Assembly: GCA_945906715.1 (NCBI GenBank)
Contig: CAMDRK010000100.1
Coordinates: 1 to 8,516 of the forward strand
Length of the DNA: 8,516 nt
Reading direction: 5' to 3'
From: Nitrospira lenta
GTDB taxonomy: Bacteria > Nitrospirota > Nitrospiria > Nitrospirales > Nitrospiraceae
The notes under the pieces are model-generated. The model made no database searches, was not told the DNA's origin, and worked only from the letters and a program-made list of their open reading frames with translations. Every line of letters starts with the position of its first letter. Position 1 is the first letter of the stretch. A program made the position numbers and the translations under genes. Positions 1-5,865 of the stretch are shown piece by piece.

Positions 1-603
1 GCTCAAAATAAAGGCGGGAATCACCACATGTATGGGCACCTGATCGACGGTTTCCGGTTTTGGAAGCTTGCTCAGCTCGATGAAGAGATCCAGATCCTTC
101 TCGCGGACCTGTCGCAGCATAAACGCGCGAATCGGCTGAATGCCCTTCGCCCAGGCGTCCTCGTAGGAAATTTTTTCGGCGATCAAGGGCTCCACCGCCT
201 CGGTATAGACCGTCTGCCCCACCGGCGCCATGACGAAGACGGTGAGGAACAAGGCCAGACTGATCAGGACTTGATTCGGCGGTACTTGTTGTGTGCCTAA
301 GGCCTGGCGGAGAAACGAGAGCACGATGACGATTCTGGTGAACGACGTGACCATGATAAAGAACGCCGGCGCGAGCGAGAGCACCGTGAGTAGCGCGAGG
401 ATTTGAAAAACAACCGCAGTTTGCTTCGGACCGGTCTGCCCCAAATCGATGGTGACAGACGGATTAGCCCCGGCCACGGCATCCTGCGCGAAACCAAGAC
501 AGAGGCACAGCATCAGTGCGACGAACAGCGCGCCCGTCCGCAACTCATGCCGACATCGGAGAGAAAGAGCCGCTACCCTCCACCAACGATTAGACAGTGG
601 CAT
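1..603 (-). CDS. fliP: Flagellar type III export gate protein FliP, 3' end outside window
   Basis: The first 201 codons are visible and the frame runs off the window at base 1. FliP forms the core of the FliP-FliQ-FliR export channel in the inner membrane. Residues about 25-45 form a signal-peptide-like stretch (ALFVALMLCLCLGFA then AVAG), as FliP is made with a cleaved signal. The diagnostic block is at residues about 75-128: LSLAPAFFIMVTSFTRIVIV, then SFLRQALGTQQVPPNQVLIS and LFLTVFVMAPV. The conserved AFMLRQ (160-165) precedes the large periplasmic part. The ATG at 603 overlaps the fliO end by 14 nt and has GAGGG about 9 nt upstream. It gives an unusual extension of about 22 residues before the signal sequence. 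Internal starts such as the TTG at codon 21 or the ATG at codon 31 are possible. fliQ is expected next. Confidence 0.97.
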   Translation of the reverse strand, partial: MPLSNRWWRVAALSLRCRHELRTGALFVALMLCLCLGFAQDAVAGANPSVTIDLGQTGPKQTAVVFQILALLTVLSLAPAFFIMVTSFTRIVIVLSFLRQALGTQQVPPNQVLISLALFLTVFVMAPVGQTVYTEAVEPLIAEKISYEDAWAKGIQPIRAFMLRQVREKDLDLFIELSKLPKPETVDQVPIHVVIPAFILS

Positions 604-994
604 GGCCGCCTTCCCTCTCCGTAGAGGCCTGGCCGGGAAAACCTGATGAAAGCCCGGGAGAGACCAACGGGTTGCCGGAAGCAATCTTCGACAGCAATTG
701 CCTGACCTGTTCCTGATCGGTGATCCGCCCAAACGAGACCAGGTCCGTCGGAGTCGCACCGACAATCAAAAACTCTCCCGCCACCGACACGAGCGAGATG
801 GTTTTTCGCGGGCCGATGTACCCGCTGCCGAGCACCTGGACGATCGGTGCGGCCACAGGCGAGAATAAGCGTGTACCAGCGAACCAGCGCGTGCCGGAAA
901 ATCGACGAATCAGGGCGACCAGTCCGGCAATCAGGGCCAGAACAAGGGCGAGGGCGGACGCCATCCGCAGGAAACTGTCCCAAAAGTCAACCAT
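590..994 (-). CDS. fliO: Flagellar biosynthesis protein FliO
   Basis: This 134-residue membrane protein assists FliP complex assembly in the flagellar type III export gate. One transmembrane helix spans residues about 11-30 (MASALALVLALIAGLVALIR). The cytoplasmic domain carries the FliO signature around residues 57-90 (GSGYIGPRKTISLVSVAGEF, then LIVGATPTDLVSFGRI). The C-terminal 35 residues are a poorly conserved Gly/Ser-rich tail. The ATG at 994 has GGAG five bases upstream. FliO is divergent in general, so the call rests on topology, the PRKTISLV motif and the place between fliN and fliP. It overlaps fliP by 14 nt. A long inverted repeat sits just upstream. Confidence 0.93.
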   Translation of the reverse strand: MVDFWDSFLRMASALALVLALIAGLVALIRRFSGTRWFAGTRLFSPVAAPIVQVLGSGYIGPRKTISLVSVAGEFLIVGATPTDLVSFGRITDQEQVRQLLSKIASGNPLVSPGLSSGFPGQASTEREGGHATV

Positions 995-1020
995 GCCGTC
1001 TCCGTTCCTCTCTGCCTAGG

Positions 1021-1110
1021 GGTCGGTCTCGTCTGTTCGGTCGCTCTGGTCAATCTGGTGTATTTGTTTGGACCAGACAGACCAGACCGACTAGACAGAC
1101 CAGAGAGACC
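1021..1110. repeat. 90-bp imperfect inverted repeat made of GACCAGACAGACC-like units, between fliN and fliO
   Basis: Arms 1021-1059 and 1072-1110 are inverted repeats. Aligned without gaps, 30 of 39 positions match by my count, around a 12-nt A/T-rich loop (1060-1071). The inner 15 bp match at 13 positions (1045-1059 against 1072-1086). The arms are low-complexity, built from CAGAC/CCAGA words. The repeat starts on the base next to the fliN stop and ends 26 nt before the fliO ATG. A long RNA hairpin is predicted. Similar TCTGGTCTGTC-type intergenic repeats are, as far as I recall, seen in Nitrospira genomes. Confidence 0.7.
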
Positions 1111-1467
1111 CTACCCGAGTTGCTGAACCCGCTCGACCGTGCTGATGACATCGGTCAGACGGATGCCGTATTTTTCGTTCACCACCACCACTTCGCCTCG
1201 CGCCACCAGCTTGTTGTTGACCAGCACTTCCATCGCTTCACCCGCCAGCTTTTCCAGTTCGACTACGGACCCCTGCCCGAGCTGCAGCAGTTCGCGAATC
1301 GCCATCTTGGTCGACCCCACCTGCACGGTCACTTGCATGGGAATATCGAGAATGAAATCAAGATTTTTCTGAGTCGGCACGGCTCCCCCACTGTCGACCG
1401 GCGGGAACGACGCCGCCTGAATGGATGGAGCGTTCGATTCGGACTTCGTCATCCCACTCTCAGCCAT
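1111..1467 (-). CDS. fliN: Flagellar motor switch protein FliN
   Basis: This 118-residue protein forms the lower part of the C-ring with FliM and also helps dock export substrates carried by FliH. An N-terminal tail of about 35 residues, rich in Ser/Ala/Pro, precedes the SpoA domain (about 36-112). That domain shows LDFILDIPMQVTVQVGSTKM, then IRELLQLGQGSVVELEKLAG and EVVVVNEKYGIRLTDV, all family hallmarks. I chose the ATG at 1467 over the TTG at 1473 because AGGAG is 8 nt upstream of the former. The length is typical for stand-alone FliN and there is no FliY-type CheC fusion. The TAG stop at 1113-1111 abuts a 90-bp inverted repeat, so mRNA structure right after the stop may set fliN message stability or readthrough into fliO. 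Confidence 0.97.
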   Translation of the reverse strand: MAESGMTKSESNAPSIQAASFPPVDSGGAVPTQKNLDFILDIPMQVTVQVGSTKMAIRELLQLGQGSVVELEKLAGEAMEVLVNNKLVARGEVVVVNEKYGIRLTDVISTVERVQQLG

Positions 1468-1475
1468 AGACAATT

Positions 1476-1480
1476 CTCCT
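1476..1480 (-). promoter_or_regulatory. Ribosome-binding site that decides the fliN start
   Basis: AGGAG lies 8 nt before the ATG at 1467 but only 2 nt before the in-frame TTG at 1473. The spacing favours the ATG, giving a protein two residues shorter than the longest frame. Confidence 0.8.
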
Positions 1481-1496
1481 CAGTGACAGAACTCGC

Positions 1497-2471
1497 TTAC
1501 GCAATGACCTTCGATACACGGCACGCGTGATTGCCCTTGTACACACCCGGGCTACCTTGAAACTTTAGGTACCCCTCGATAAAGCAATCCAGGGGATCCC
1601 CCGGACGTTGATCCAGGACAATGACGTCCCCTGGCGTAAAATTCAGCACGTCTTGCACTGTGACGGAGGCCGTGCCGAGTCGAACGGTGATATTGAGCGG
1701 ACAGTCTTGCAATCTGTCGCGAAACCGGCCGGCCCACCCTCCGTCTTGCTCGACATGATCGGAGACCAATCCTGAATAGAGTTTTTCTTTGATGGGTTCG
1801 AGCATGGAGTAGGGATAGACGACAAACAGATCGCGCGCCGTTTCGCCGATCACGACTTGCAGGGTCACGACGGCGACAATCTCGGATGCGGAGACGACCA
1901 TGGCGAATTGAGGATTACTTTCCGATCGCACATGCTGGATCTTGACCGGCATCAGCGCCTCCCAGGCTTTCTCGAGATCGAGGAATGCTTGATGGACCAG
2001 TTTCTTGATGACACGCAGCTGGATGGGAGTGAAATCCCGTCCTTCCGGCTTGACGTGCGTCTGCCCTTTGCCTCCAAAAAAATAATCCACAATCAGGTAG
2101 ACAAGAAAGGCGTCCATCACGAAAAGCCCATTACTGCGAAGCGGCTCCATATGAAACACGTTCATCGAGGACGGCATGGGAACTTTTTTGAGGAATTCTC
2201 CAAATTTGGTGATCTGGGTGCCGACGACGGCAAAGTCGATGGTGTCATGAAGCGCCGTTCCCCACGAAATCGCTTGGTGGCGAATGAAGCGATCGTTGAT
2301 GAGCTCAAGCGTCGGCATCCGCCCGCGAATAATCCGCTCTTGATTGAACAGATCGTACTGCTTCGCTCCCGTTGCCGCGGGGGCTTCGCCCTGCGGCTTG
2401 GCTTCAACCTCGCCGGAGCTCACCCCCTTGAGAAGCGCGTCGATTTCGTCTTGGGAAAGAATTTTTTCCAT
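1497..2471 (-). CDS. fliM: Flagellar motor switch protein FliM
   Basis: This 324-residue protein is the C-ring subunit that receives phosphorylated CheY and sets rotation direction. The N-terminal CheY-binding peptide is intact (ILSQDEIDALLKGV, residues 4-17). A short linker follows. The middle domain occupies about residues 43-235 and includes the FFGGKG loop (131-136), which carries the GGxG feature important for FliG contact. The C-terminal SpoA domain, residues about 256-322, contains LNITVRLGTASVTVQDVLNF and GDVIVLDQ and pairs with FliN. The length is normal. The ATG at 2471 is preceded by only a modest AAGGG, so translation may lean on coupling to fliL, whose stop lies 20 nt upstream. 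fliN follows after 29 nt. The intact CheY peptide implies a chemotaxis-controlled switch. Confidence 0.98.
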   Translation of the reverse strand: MEKILSQDEIDALLKGVSSGEVEAKPQGEAPAATGAKQYDLFNQERIIRGRMPTLELINDRFIRHQAISWGTALHDTIDFAVVGTQITKFGEFLKKVPMPSSMNVFHMEPLRSNGLFVMDAFLVYLIVDYFFGGKGQTHVKPEGRDFTPIQLRVIKKLVHQAFLDLEKAWEALMPVKIQHVRSESNPQFAMVVSASEIVAVVTLQVVIGETARDLFVVYPYSMLEPIKEKLYSGLVSDHVEQDGGWAGRFRDRLQDCPLNITVRLGTASVTVQDVLNFTPGDVIVLDQRPGDPLDCFIEGYLKFQGSPGVYKGNHACRVSKVIA

Positions 2472-2491
2472 ATCACGAGTCGCCCTTGTGG

Positions 2492-3067
2492 CTATTGCAC
2501 GACGAAGTCTGTGAAATACACCGTGCGGACGGACGGCTTGGGAAGGAAACTGTTGATCCGTTGCGTAATTTCATCCCGCAGCTGAAACTTCCCCTGCGAG
2601 GTTCTGATCGATGCGGAATCCTTGCTGGTCAAGAGCACGAGCACGGTGTCGCGTATCTGCGGCATGCGACTGGTCAGTTCGACCGACGCCTCCTGAGTCT
2701 CCAATTCCAACTTCACGGTTATTTTGAGATACCGGACTTCCTGCATGTCGGCTAAGTTGACGATGAAGGGTTCCACGTCGAACATCACGCCGGGCCCGAC
2801 GGCCTTCACTGCGCCAGGTTTCGCCTCGGCTGCCACCGGCTTGCTGTCAGCCTCGCCGTGACTCTCCCCTTTCGCCGCGCCTGCCTCTGTTTTCGCCCCC
2901 TCTCCTCCATGCCCTCCTGCCATGAGTTTGAACATCACAAAGGCCCCGCCAAGACCAAGCACGAGTGCGGCTACCACAAGAACGATGACCATCTTCATGG
3001 ATATACCGGGCGAGCCTGATACCGGCAACTTCTCAGTCTCCGCGGCGGTCGCTGCTGCATCTGCCAT
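2492..3067 (-). CDS. fliL: Flagellar basal-body-associated protein FliL
   Basis: This 191-residue inner-membrane protein surrounds the stator units of the flagellar motor and supports torque under load. Residues 1-25 are a short cytoplasmic tail. Residues about 26-49 are one transmembrane helix (MVIVLVVAALVLGLGGAFVM). Residues 50-92 are an Ala/Gly/Glu/Lys/His-rich periplasmic linker, longer than in enterobacteria. Residues about 93-191 are the FliL domain, with FDVEPFIVNLAD, RYLKITVKLELE, the RDTVLVLLTSK block and the typical ending VYFTDFVVQ. The start at 3067 is chosen because GGAGGAGG lies 5 nt upstream and because an upstream start at 3190 would run across a sigma-54 promoter. The gene is first in its transcript under that promoter, and fliM starts 20 nt after its stop. 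Confidence 0.96.
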   Translation of the reverse strand: MADAAATAAETEKLPVSGSPGISMKMVIVLVVAALVLGLGGAFVMFKLMAGGHGGEGAKTEAGAAKGESHGEADSKPVAAEAKPGAVKAVGPGVMFDVEPFIVNLADMQEVRYLKITVKLELETQEASVELTSRMPQIRDTVLVLLTSKDSASIRTSQGKFQLRDEITQRINSFLPKPSVRTVYFTDFVVQ

Positions 3068-3072
3068 AAGAT

Positions 3073-3080
3073 CCTCCTCC
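3073..3080 (-). promoter_or_regulatory. Ribosome-binding site that fixes the fliL start
   Basis: GGAGGAGG ends 5 nt before the ATG at 3067. It is the strongest Shine-Dalgarno sequence in the window and decides for the 191-residue FliL rather than the 232-residue frame opening at 3190. Confidence 0.85.
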
Positions 3081-3108
3081 AGTCGAACGGTGACAGGAAC
3101 TAGGAGTT

Positions 3109-3124
3109 TGCAATGCGTATGCCA
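3109..3124 (-). promoter_or_regulatory. Sigma-54 (RpoN) -24/-12 promoter for fliL
   Basis: The minus strand reads TGGCATACGCATTGCA. Against TGGCACG-N4-TTGCW it keeps TGGCA and TTGCA, and the GG and GC dinucleotides are separated by exactly 10 nt. The predicted start is near 3098, giving a leader of about 31 nt that contains the fliL ribosome site. RpoN control of flagellar operons is well known in many Gram-negative groups and needs an NtrC/FleQ/FlrC-type activator, which is not in this window. Confidence 0.75.
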
Positions 3125-3134
3125 CAAGAATCTT

Positions 3135-3157
3135 GCACGGCATTTAGCGCGCCGTGC
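3135..3157. repeat. 7-bp dyad just upstream of the fliL promoter
   Basis: GCACGGC (3135-3141) and GCCGTGC (3151-3157) are exact inverted repeats separated by 9 nt. The dyad ends 11 bp upstream of the -24 box of the sigma-54 promoter. It could be a protein-binding site or a leftover hairpin. Only the symmetry is seen. Confidence 0.45.
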
Positions 3158-3320
3158 GAGAACCGCGCGCCAAATGCGTGAATTTCTCATGACAGGGCGC
3201 AGGCAGCAGGCCGGACGATACGACAGGCTGCCAGGCGATTGACGATGTCAACATTCTGACAGGGATCGCCGGAGAGAAGGCTGGAGTTTTCAGCTAGGTC
3301 TTCTGGGGAACCTTGGGTTC

Positions 3321-3364
3321 CATGAGCTGGGCCACGCGCGCGACGGCGCATAACCCAGCTCATG
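3321..3364 (-). repeat. 11-bp inverted repeat after flgE stop (possible transcript-end hairpin)
   Basis: CATGAGCTGGG (3321-3331) and CCCAGCTCATG (3354-3364) are exact reverse complements around a 22-nt GC-rich spacer that can itself pair. The repeat begins 8 nt past the flgE stop on the minus strand. A second small hairpin follows (GGAACC 3307-3312, GGTTCC 3316-3321). No U-run follows either, so this is not a classical intrinsic terminator. RNA protection, pausing or Rho-assisted ending are possible. Confidence 0.55.
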
Positions 3365-3372
3365 AGATGGGT

Positions 3373-5118
3373 CTACCGTTTGAGGTTGACGAGTTCCTGG
3401 AGAATTTCGTCGGACGTCGTAATGACGCGGGAATTGGCTTGGAAGCCGCGTTGGGCCGCGATCATGTCGATGAAGCTTTCGCCCAAGTCGACATTGGACA
3501 GTTCCAGCGTATTGGACTTCAGTTTTCCCAATCCCGCGCTCTCCGGCACACCCGTTACCGGCTGCCCTGAACCGCCGGACTCGGCAAACGTGTTGTTTCC
3601 GGTTCTGGTCAGTCCCAGCGCGTCGGGGAATCGCGCCAACACGACTTGGGCCAGCGCTCTCAACTGGCCGTTGGAAAAGCGTCCGTTGATCACACCGTTC
3701 CCATCCACCGAGAAAGCCTGGAGCGAGCCGGCCGAATAGCCGTCTTGCGTCAACTGCACAACCGCGGATTGGGACCCGAACTGGGTCGTGCCGTCCAATC
3801 CATTGCCGCCTTCCGTCGTCACGCTGGAGCCGAAGTTATAGGTGACCAGCTGATCGGCGGTCGCACCGTTAAAGTCGATCAGGAGCTGTCCCGGCACTGT
3901 CCCGGCTGCGCCCGCAGCCGTCCCGGTATCGAAGCGAAGGGCCACGCTCTCGCGATCCAACGTGCCGTCCGTCCCGAACGTCAACGTCCCAGCTCCGACC
4001 CGTACGATCCCTAACGTAGCATCGATGTTGGCCGCATGATAGTTGGCTGTCACGACATCGTTGGTGTTGGCTGTCACATTGTAGTTCCAGCTATTGCTTC
4101 CGACGTTGGTAAAGTAGGTCGTCAGAAGATGGCTATTTCCAAGAGAATCGTACACGGTCATGGAGGTCGAGAAATTCGAGCTCCCCGTCGGATCGGAGAG
4201 GGTGAAGTTGGTACCGGTCGTGGAGGTTCCGGCCAGCATATTGAGATTCGCGGCCAGGGTGTCGGCCCCGTTGGCTGTGATGGCGACGACTCCGGTGCTG
4301 GCAGTACTATTCGCGGTCGCCCCTGCAAGGCCGGAGGTAAACGTAAAGACCCCTGAGGCGTTGACCGAGGCGGTGAAGCCCGTATAGGCCGCGGTACGGA
4401 AGGGATCGGCGGGCGTCAGCGCCCGCACTGCGTTCTGAATCGCGGTGGCTAACGCCGCATTCGTCGCAATGCCGGCAGCCACGGTGACAGTCTGAGCTCC
4501 GTCGCCGTTCAGATTAATGTTAAAGGAAAGATTGCCAGCGGCGGTGGGCACAGCAATAGTAGCCGCCGCAGAGCCGACCACATTTCCTTGTACCCCCGTG
4601 ACCGCCGTCGCCGAGTTTAGGTTTGCGGCAAGGAACGCTAGGCCTGTGGCCTTTGGCGCGGCCGTGGAGGAGGGAAGGGAGACATTACCGATCGATCCGG
4701 TAATCGTCCCAGTGGTATCGGCGAGAAATCCTTGCAATTGAAACCCGCTAGGATCGACGACGTTGTTATTCTTGTCCAACCGAAACGCGCCGGCCCGACT
4801 GTAGAAGGTGCCCCCCTGGGCATCTTTCACCACGAAGAAGCCGTTGCCATCGATTGCCAGATCGAGAACGTTCGCCGAGGTGGCCAAGGAGCCTTGCGAG
4901 AAATTGCCCTGCACAGAAGTCAGCGCCACGCCGATGCCGGTCTGAACGGATCCGGACCCGCCTGAAATAGAGGAACTGATCAGATCGGCAAAGGTCGCTT
5001 TGCTGGACTTGAACCCCACTGTCTGCATATTGGCAATGTTGTTCCCGATCACCGACAAGGCCGTACCGTTGGCGTTGAGACCGCTCACTCCGGCGAATAA
5101 TGCGGATAAAATGCCCAT
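3373..5118 (-). CDS. flgE: Flagellar hook protein FlgE, enlarged
   Basis: This 581-residue protein is the structural subunit of the flagellar hook. It is exported through the flagellar type III gate and polymerises under the FlgD cap. The N-terminal rod/hook motif is clear (LFAGVSGLNANGTALSVIGN then NIANMQTVGFK, residues 7-37). The C-terminal D0 helix is also clear (DMIAAQRGFQANSRVITTSD at 551-570, ending EILQELVNLKR). FlgE-type middle domains are seen at DGNGFFVV (90-97) and MTVYDSLGNSH (320-330). It is far longer than the Salmonella protein (about 403). The extra length is mainly residues about 165-312, an Ala/Thr/Gly-rich insertion. The ATG at 5118 has GGAGG 6-7 bases upstream. There is no Cys. 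A FlgF/FlgG or FlgE-like paralogue is less likely given position directly after flgD. Confidence 0.96.
   Translation of the reverse strand: MGILSALFAGVSGLNANGTALSVIGNNIANMQTVGFKSSKATFADLISSSISGGSGSVQTGIGVALTSVQGNFSQGSLATSANVLDLAIDGNGFFVVKDAQGGTFYSRAGAFRLDKNNNVVDPSGFQLQGFLADTTGTITGSIGNVSLPSSTAAPKATGLAFLAANLNSATAVTGVQGNVVGSAAATIAVPTAAGNLSFNINLNGDGAQTVTVAAGIATNAALATAIQNAVRALTPADPFRTAAYTGFTASVNASGVFTFTSGLAGATANSTASTGVVAITANGADTLAANLNMLAGTSTTGTNFTLSDPTGSSNFSTSMTVYDSLGNSHLLTTYFTNVGSNSWNYNVTANTNDVVTANYHAANIDATLGIVRVGAGTLTFGTDGTLDRESVALRFDTGTAAGAAGTVPGQLLIDFNGATADQLVTYNFGSSVTTEGGNGLDGTTQFGSQSAVVQLTQDGYSAGSLQAFSVDGNGVINGRFSNGQLRALAQVVLARFPDALGLTRTGNNTFAESGGSGQPVTGVPESAGLGKLKSNTLELSNVDLGESFIDMIAAQRGFQANSRVITTSDEILQELVNLKR
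4183..4626 (-). other. Insertion region in FlgE with a flagellin-hook-like motif
   Basis: This segment codes for FlgE residues about 165-312, absent from compact FlgE proteins, where the NLN-type segment leads straight to the (N)FSTSMTVYDSLG block. Residues about 196-231 (NLSFNINLNGDGAQTVTVAA, then ATAIQNAVRAL) look like the Flagellin_IN (hook IN) motif of flagellins and FliD. LAANLN occurs at both ends (163-168 and 288-293). The boundaries are estimates by eye. Confidence 0.6.
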
Positions 5119-5176
5119 GATCTACCTCCTTGCTGAATCCTGTAAGAAAAATATGATGCCGTCGTGTCTCTCTGTC

Positions 5177-5842
5177 TCAGCGAAATTCGATGACGGAGCC
5201 GGGATCGATCGTGAGATCGCCGACTGCCAGTTTCGGCTGCCCATCTTCCTGCCTGATACCGGTGACCGTCAGGCGCGATGTCGCCGTCACAGGCACGGCC
5301 TGATTCTGAGCATCCCGGGCCGTAATGGCATAGGTATAGATTCCAGGCGGCATCATCGTGCCGTTCCGATCTTTCCCATCCCACGCTATCTGTTGCGAAC
5401 CGGCGTCCTGCGGCCCAAGGATTCCCGTGCGGATCACCTGGTTCGACGCATTCAGAATGGAGAGGCTGACCGACGCGGCGTCCTGACTGAGGCTGTAATC
5501 GAGCGTCACAGGCGTGGCGCCCAATTGAATCATCGCCCCTTCGACACGCACGTCTCGCCCGACCAGCGGCAACAACGAATATTGCAGGCTCACGCTCTGC
5601 GCATCGAGGCTCTTTTGGAGCAGCGCGACTTGATTCGCGCTTTGTTCCAGTTGGCTGAACTGGGCCAGTTCCGCGATGAACGACGAGCTGTCCATCGGTT
5701 TCAATGGATCCTGGTTCTTCAGCTGAGTCACGAGTAAGGTGAGAAAGTCGTCCTTGCCGAGATCTTTTTGTTTCAGAACTGTCGGGGATGGCGCGGCGGC
5801 GGATGCGAGCGTGGCCGAGGTCGTTGCGCTGACTGTGCTCAT
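5177..5842 (-). CDS. flgD: Flagellar hook cap / hook assembly scaffold FlgD
   Basis: This 221-residue protein caps the growing hook and guides insertion of FlgE subunits. It is exported by the flagellar type III system and is lost from the finished hook. The N-terminal conserved block is textbook: DFLTLLVTQLKNQDPLKPMD at residues 32-51, followed by SSFIAELAQFSQLEQ. Residues about 93-153 match the Tudor-like region that follows (LVGRDV), and residues about 154-190 form the Ig/FnIII-like part (WDGKDRNG then PPGIYTY). The length is normal for the family. The ATG at 5842 has AAGGAG seven bases upstream. The gene sits 23 nt after fliK and 58 nt before flgE, in the usual fliK-flgD-flgE order, so co-translation of ruler, cap and hook is likely. 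Confidence 0.97.
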   Translation of the reverse strand: MSTVSATTSATLASAAAPSPTVLKQKDLGKDDFLTLLVTQLKNQDPLKPMDSSSFIAELAQFSQLEQSANQVALLQKSLDAQSVSLQYSLLPLVGRDVRVEGAMIQLGATPVTLDYSLSQDAASVSLSILNASNQVIRTGILGPQDAGSQQIAWDGKDRNGTMMPPGIYTYAITARDAQNQAVPVTATSRLTVTGIRQEDGQPKLAVGDLTIDPGSVIEFR

Positions 5843-5865
5843 GAGGCGTCTCCTTCGATGGTACG

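Larger units (their letters stand above)
3068..3372. other. 305-nt non-coding gap between flgE and fliL
   Basis: No gene is supported here. On the minus strand it holds, in order, a hairpin pair right after the flgE stop, a stretch with nothing I recognise (about 3158-3300), a 7-bp dyad, a sigma-54 promoter, and the strong fliL ribosome site. An in-frame upstream extension of fliL to an ATG at 3190 runs through this region, but it would place coding sequence over the promoter and is not believed. Confidence 0.7.

Noticed and set aside
297..497. Minus-strand 66-residue Arg/Ser-rich frame
   Set aside because: It is a shadow in another frame of fliP, which is unmistakable in the correct frame from 603 to the window edge.
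1021..1110. CRISPR array reading of the repeated GACCAGAC words
   Set aside because: Units are short, irregular and inverted, with no spacers of constant length and no cas genes.
847..1530. Plus-strand 227-residue open frame
   Set aside because: It runs antisense through fliO, the inverted repeat and fliN; the translation is low-complexity and unlike a protein family.
1857..2585. Plus-strand 242-residue open frame
   Set aside because: It lies antisense to fliM and part of fliL, both certain, and shows no recognisable domain.
3068..3190. In-frame N-terminal extension of FliL to an ATG at 3190
   Set aside because: It lacks FliL-like sequence, is rich in Arg, crosses a sigma-54 promoter, and the ATG at 3067 has a very strong ribosome site.
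5155..5180. TCTCTCTGTCTC-like stretch between flgD and flgE as a second copy of the fliN-fliO repeat
   Set aside because: It is short, has no inverted partner, and the similarity is only low-complexity.
5000..5737. Plus-strand 245-residue open frame
   Set aside because: Antisense shadow of flgD and the start of flgE, with His/Arg-rich composition typical of a shadow frame.
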